The position numbers were made by a program, and so were the translations under genes. Source: an uncultured Ruminococcus sp. (lineage in GTDB: Bacteria > Bacillota > Clostridia > UBA1212 > UBA1255). From it: a stretch of DNA of 8,789 bases. Where the stretch lies: the NCBI GenBank assembly GCA_902782885.1, contig CACZOW010000221.1:1-8789 (forward strand), given 5' to 3'. The notes beneath the pieces are model-generated. The model did no database searches, had not been told where the DNA came from, and was given only the letters and a program-made list of their open reading frames with translations. This document shows positions 5,577 through 8,789 of this stretch, piece after piece; position 1 is the first letter of the stretch; each line of letters starts with the position of its first letter.

Positions 5577-6677
5577 TTGCCAAAACCTCAGATCGAATCC
5601 AGAAAGCTCAAGATCGCCGTGATCTTCGGCGGCCGCTCCACCGAGCACCGCGTATCCTGCGTGTCCGCGTCCTGCATCATCAAGAATCTCGACAAGACCA
5701 AATATGATATCGTCGCCGTTGGCATCACGTATCAGGGCGACTGGCTGCCCTATTCGGGTCCCGCGTCGAACATTCCGGGGGACAAATGGGTGGAGGAGGC
5801 GTACCGCGAGAACGATTTCACGCCGGCCGCGGGGCACAACAGTCTCGATCTGGCGCTGGCGGTGATCCAGCAGTGCGACTGCATTTTCCCCGTGCTGCAC
5901 GGGTACAACGGCGAGGACGGCACCGTGCAGGGGCTGTTTGAGCTGCTGGGGATCCCGTACGTGGGCTGCGGCGTGTTTGCCTCCGCGTGCGGAATGGACA
6001 AAGCTTTTGCGAAGGTCCAGTTCGGCAAGGCGGGCCTGCCGCAGGTGGATTATATAGTTGCATATAAAGATGTTGCCGAACGCGACCCCGGGGCGTACGT
6101 GCGCGAAGTGGAAGCGCGCTTCGGTTTCCCGTGCTTTGTCAAGCCCGCCGGTTGCGGTTCGTCGGTCGGCGTCGGCAAAGCCATGAGCGCGGAGGAATTG
6201 CCCGCGGCGCTGTCGGAATCACTAAAATACGACAAAAAGGCGCTGATCGAACCTTACGTGGAGTGCCGCGAGATCGAGTGCGGCGTGATCGGCAATTCCG
6301 ACCCGTCCGCCTTCTCCCCCGGCGAGGTGCGCTCGACTGTGACTTATTTTTACGATTACGATTCGAAGTATGTTGACGGCATGAACGAGTGCATCATTCC
6401 TGCCGCCGTGCCGCCCGAGGCGCTGGAGCGGATCAAGGCGCTGGCGGTGAAGGCGTTCAAGGCGATCGACGGCGCAGGTCTGTCCCGCGTTGATTTCTTT
6501 TACAAACCCGACGGCACGGTGCTGCTCAACGAGATCAACACGCTGCCCGGCTTCACCGAGCAGAGCATGTATCCGAAGCTGGCGATCAGCGACGGCGTGA
6601 GTTACAGCGAGCTGCTCGACCGGCTGATCGCGCTGGCGTTCGAGCGCCACGACGCGGACAAGAGGTGCTTCAGATGA
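5577..6677 (+). CDS. ddl: D-alanine--D-alanine ligase
   Basis: 366 residues from a TTG start at 5577, chosen because GGAAG lies eight bases upstream; the open frame reaches back to a GTG at 5532, but that overlaps the promoter -10 box. The ATP-grasp ligase joins two D-alanines for the peptidoglycan precursor. Visible features: GGRSTEH at 18-24 with the conserved glutamate, HGYNGEDGTVQG from 108, KPAGCGSSVGVGK from 189, the omega-loop YDYDSKY from about 259, SRVDFF, and the metal-binding NEINTLPGFT from 318 followed by QSMYPKL. The YDYxxKY loop is typical of D-Ala-D-Ala rather than D-Ala-D-Lac ligases, so vancomycin-type resistance is not suggested. Variants such as EHRVSC (usually EHEVS) and HGYNGEDG (usually HGPxGEDG) are unusual. 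Its stop overlaps the murI start by 4 bp (ATGA). Confidence 0.95.
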   Translation: MPKPQIESRKLKIAVIFGGRSTEHRVSCVSASCIIKNLDKTKYDIVAVGITYQGDWLPYSGPASNIPGDKWVEEAYRENDFTPAAGHNSLDLALAVIQQCDCIFPVLHGYNGEDGTVQGLFELLGIPYVGCGVFASACGMDKAFAKVQFGKAGLPQVDYIVAYKDVAERDPGAYVREVEARFGFPCFVKPAGCGSSVGVGKAMSAEELPAALSESLKYDKKALIEPYVECREIECGVIGNSDPSAFSPGEVRSTVTYFYDYDSKYVDGMNECIIPAAVPPEALERIKALAVKAFKAIDGAGLSRVDFFYKPDGTVLLNEINTLPGFTEQSMYPKLAISDGVSYSELLDRLIALAFERHDADKRCFR

Positions 6678-7600
6678 CGGCGGGTGCTGCCGGTGAGGGC
6701 GTCCCGAACGAGGGTCTGTCCCCCGTCACGCCGGACGTTTCGAACGAGGGTCTGTCCCCCGTCACGAAGGCGGGCAACGACGCTCCGATCGGCGTTTTTG
6801 ATTCCGGCCTGGGCGGACTCACGGTGCTGCGCGAGATCCACCGGCTGCTTCCCTGTGAGAATCTGGTTTATTTCGGCGACAGCGGCCGCACGCCATACGG
6901 CACCAAGTCTCAGGAGACAGTGCTGCGCTACACGCTGCAGGACGTGAATTTTCTGCTTTCAAAAGGTGTGAAGGCCATTGTGATCGCGTGCAACACCGCC
7001 AGCGCCTGCAGTCTGGACACCGTGAGGCAAACGTACGGATTGCCCGTAATTGAAGTGGTAGAGCCCGGATCCGCCGCCGCAGTTGCCGCCACCAAGACCG
7101 GCCGCATCGGAGTCATCGGTACGCCCGCCACGATCGGGAGCGAGGTGTATAAGCGGGCGATCGACCGCGCCGCCTCCGCCGCCGGACGCACCGACGTCAA
7201 TTATTTCGGCGTGCCCTGCCCGCTGTTCGTATCCCTCGCCGAGGAGGGGTGGTGGGACAACGACGTTGCCCGCCTCACCGCCCGCAAATACTTAGAGCCG
7301 CTGAAGGACGCCGGCATCGACACACTGGTGCTGGGCTGCACGCATTATCCGCTGCTGACCCCCGCCATATCCCGCGTCATGGGCCGCCGCGTCAAGCTGA
7401 TCAATTCCGCTTCGGTGGTCGCCGCAGCCGTGCAAAACGTTCTCCGCGAGCGCGGACTGCTGCGCGACGCGGAAAACGCGGACAACGCCACCGTCCGCTT
7501 CTTCACTTCCGACTCCGCCGACAAGTTCCGCGCCCTGGGCAGCAAGTTTCTGGCCGGCAGCGTAGAGCACGTCGAGCGTGTGGACATCGAGCAATTTTAA
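6674..7600 (+). CDS. murI: Glutamate racemase with repeat-bearing N-terminal extension
   Basis: 308 residues from the ATG at 6674, which overlaps the ddl stop as ATGA and has GAGGTG six bases upstream; a GTG at 6665 is in frame but less likely. The enzyme supplies D-glutamate for peptidoglycan. Both catalytic cysteines are present: C106 in ACNTAS and C222 in LGCTHYPLL. Also visible are FDSGLGGLTV (42-51), GDSGRTPYG (68-76) and EEGWWDN. The family core begins at about residue 37; residues 1-36 are an extension containing NEGLSPVT twice (12-19 and 24-31), coded by two dispersed words. The extension is not expected to belong to the fold. Coupling with ddl makes a two-gene wall-precursor operon. 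No U-tailed terminator follows on this strand, only a hairpin. Confidence 0.95.
   Translation: MTAGAAGEGVPNEGLSPVTPDVSNEGLSPVTKAGNDAPIGVFDSGLGGLTVLREIHRLLPCENLVYFGDSGRTPYGTKSQETVLRYTLQDVNFLLSKGVKAIVIACNTASACSLDTVRQTYGLPVIEVVEPGSAAAVAATKTGRIGVIGTPATIGSEVYKRAIDRAASAAGRTDVNYFGVPCPLFVSLAEEGWWDNDVARLTARKYLEPLKDAGIDTLVLGCTHYPLLTPAISRVMGRRVKLINSASVVAAAVQNVLRERGLLRDAENADNATVRFFTSDSADKFRALGSKFLAGSVEHVERVDIEQF
6705..6766 (+). repeat. Exact 26-bp direct repeat, 36-bp period, in murI 5' end
   Basis: Positions 6705-6730 and 6741-6766 are identical over 26 bases and separated by 10. Each holds GGGTCTGTCCCCC flanked by CGAACGA and GTCACG. The 36-bp period is a multiple of three, so the open frame is kept and the peptide NEGLSPVT is duplicated. 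Confidence 0.9.
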
Positions 7601-7602
7601 CT

Positions 7603-7635
7603 CTCCAAAAACGGGGTCTGTCCCCTTTGTTGGAG
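7603..7635 (+). other. Hairpin built on a dispersed word after murI
   Basis: GGGGTCTGTCCCC (7613-7625) is extended by flanks to a 14-position stem with 12 pairs: CTCCAA/TTGGAG at the base, two mismatches, and GGGG/CCCC at the tip around a TCTGT loop. It begins three bases after the murI stop. There is no T-run, so it is more likely a 3'-end-protecting or weak stop structure than a classical terminator. Confidence 0.55.
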
Positions 7636-7648
7636 CTCACGCAGGGTC

Positions 7649-7676
7649 AAAAAAGCCGGGGTCTGTCCCCCGGCTT
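7649..7676 (-). terminator. Rho-independent terminator for the BMP gene, made from a dispersed word
   Basis: On the minus strand a perfect 9-bp stem, AAGCCGGGG/CCCCGGCTT, encloses a 6-base loop and runs into TTTTTT. It starts about 40 bases after the BMP-family stop. The stem tip and loop are a copy of the dispersed word (7658-7671). On the plus strand the same hairpin has only TT after it, so it may act weakly on murI transcripts too. Confidence 0.8.
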
Positions 7677-7716
7677 AAATAGTTGTTCCGCGCCTGAAGA
7701 TCGGTCCGGCGCGCGC

Positions 7717-8789
7717 TCAAAACTGCATGTTCAAAAGAGTTATTCCGTCGATCAGTATATTGAAGTACGGCGCGGACCGGTATTCCGACTCGTGGAAGTA
7801 GCCGCCGTGAATTGCTTCGGTATCGTCCTTGAAATCAGGATCGGCATCAACGTTCGCCAGGATCGACGTGAGGTGCTTGCCTTCGACGGTAAATTTTGCG
7901 GTGTCAAAAACGTGCAGCGAACCGTCGCGCAGCTTCGCCGCGTACTGATCCAAAACTTCCTTGGTCCCGGGAGCGGCGGCAAGGGTATTGACCAGCGACA
8001 GCTCCACGGATCCGTTCTCCAGCGTACCGGTCCAGTCGGTGTCGATCGGCGCGCCTTTTATTGCCTGCGCACAGATATATTTAAAATACGGCGTCCAGTT
8101 GATCCGCGAGTTCAGCAAACACGTCTTCGGATAGACCATATTGTTAAAACTGCTGTACGCCACATTCGGCACGCCGGCATTTTCGCACGCCGCCGGAGCC
8201 CCGCGCGATTCCGAGTACTGACTGATCAGGACGCAGCCGCCCGCGATCAGCGCCTCTGCCGCCTCCTGCTCCCGCTGCACATCGTACCAGGAACCGGAAA
8301 ACTGCACATTCATCGTTGCCGCCGGCACGATCTCTTTGATCCCCAGATAAAACGCGGTGTAGCTCGAGATCACTTCCTCATAAGTGAACGCCCCGACAAA
8401 GCCGACTTTCGGCACGATCCCGGGATCCTTCGCCATCATATCCTTCAGCTTCAATCCGGCGGCAATACCCGTCAGATACCGGCCGTCGTAGATCGCCGCG
8501 TAGGCGTTGTGATAGTTGGCAAGCTTTTCCGTGTGCGCTTTGACGCCGGAAGCGTGGCAGAACTGCACGTCTTTGAACTCTTTGGCGGCTTTGATCATGT
8601 AGTCTTCGTGGCCGTAGCTGTCGGCAAATATCACCTTGCAGCCTTCGGAGACCAGATCCCTGGCAGTCTCGTAGCACTCGTTGCTCTCCGGGACCTGGCG
8701 TTTGATGATGATCTGGTCATCGGTCAATTTAAGCTCCGTCTGCGCCGATCTGAGGGCAATAATAAAGTTGTTGTCGTACGGACTCGACT
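7717..8789 (-). CDS. BMP-family ABC transporter substrate-binding lipoprotein (5' end cut by window)
   Basis: 356 residues are visible and the frame stays open to the right edge, so the N-terminus with the expected lipoprotein signal lies outside. A TTG at 8727 opens the frame but is internal: the preceding codons give SPYDNNFIIALRSAQTEL, which is normal for this family. Other recognisable parts are NECYETARDLVSEGCKVIFA, SYGHEDYM, VGFVGAFTYEEVIS and the C-terminal YRSAPYF. The BMP (BmpA/Med/PnrA-like) family binds purine nucleosides or similar ligands outside the membrane for an ABC importer; the ligand here is unknown. No permease or ATPase is downstream: the gene ends in a terminator facing murI. 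Partners, if any, would be upstream, off the window. Confidence 0.88.
   Translation of the reverse strand, partial: SSPYDNNFIIALRSAQTELKLTDDQIIIKRQVPESNECYETARDLVSEGCKVIFADSYGHEDYMIKAAKEFKDVQFCHASGVKAHTEKLANYHNAYAAIYDGRYLTGIAAGLKLKDMMAKDPGIVPKVGFVGAFTYEEVISSYTAFYLGIKEIVPAATMNVQFSGSWYDVQREQEAAEALIAGGCVLISQYSESRGAPAACENAGVPNVAYSSFNNMVYPKTCLLNSRINWTPYFKYICAQAIKGAPIDTDWTGTLENGSVELSLVNTLAAAPGTKEVLDQYAAKLRDGSLHVFDTAKFTVEGKHLTSILANVDADPDFKDDTEAIHGGYFHESEYRSAPYFNILIDGITLLNMQF

Noticed and set aside
6477..6487. GGTCTGTCCCG in ddl as another dispersed word
   Set aside because: The last base differs, and the codons encode the conserved ligase motif GLSRVDF, so protein constraint explains it. The match may be coincidence.

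Overview
The window looks like chromosomal DNA from a high-GC Bacillota relative, most likely within Clostridia. This is inferred from a tandem OB-fold Ssb-like protein, a KtrAB potassium system, a THTGSF-type rRNA methyltransferase and a BmpA/Med-like lipoprotein. Nothing here fixes genus or family, and there is no phage, plasmid or insertion-sequence gene. The genes are ordinary housekeeping and transport genes. The unusual content is the repeated DNA between and inside them.

Layout from left to right: a DUF368 membrane protein (minus strand, its last residues cut by the left edge) overlaps the end of an Ssb-like gene with two OB folds. The pair is preceded by a good sigma-70-type promoter and a cluster of operator-like repeats. 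Next come ktrA and ktrB (minus, order ktrB then ktrA), then an RlmI-type 23S rRNA methyltransferase (minus). A divergent AT-rich promoter region separates rlmI from a plus-strand ddl-murI operon, which makes D-Ala-D-Ala and D-glutamate for peptidoglycan. The operon converges on a BMP-family substrate-binding protein (minus, N-terminus outside the window). Ddl, MurI and DUF368 (the undecaprenyl-phosphate translocase family) all serve cell-wall synthesis. KtrAB handles K+ uptake.

The most notable signal is a short interrupted palindrome, GGGGTCTGTCCCC. Its 11-base core GGTCTGTCCCC occurs 11 times exactly in 8.8 kb, where chance predicts far less than one. Ten copies read in the same direction on the plus strand, whatever the direction of the surrounding gene. 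Copies lie in the intergenic gaps, three lie in frame inside minus-strand genes (DUF368, Ssb-like, RlmI), and two form a 36-bp-period duplication in an N-terminal extension of MurI. One copy forms the hairpin of a textbook Rho-independent terminator for the BMP gene. It could be a spreading REP-like element, a polarised chromosome-architecture word, or both; the sequence alone cannot decide.

No gap exceeds 300 bases without a gene. The gaps are 1633-1878, 2527-2644, 3986-4204, 5423-5576 and 7601-7716, and each is described below.
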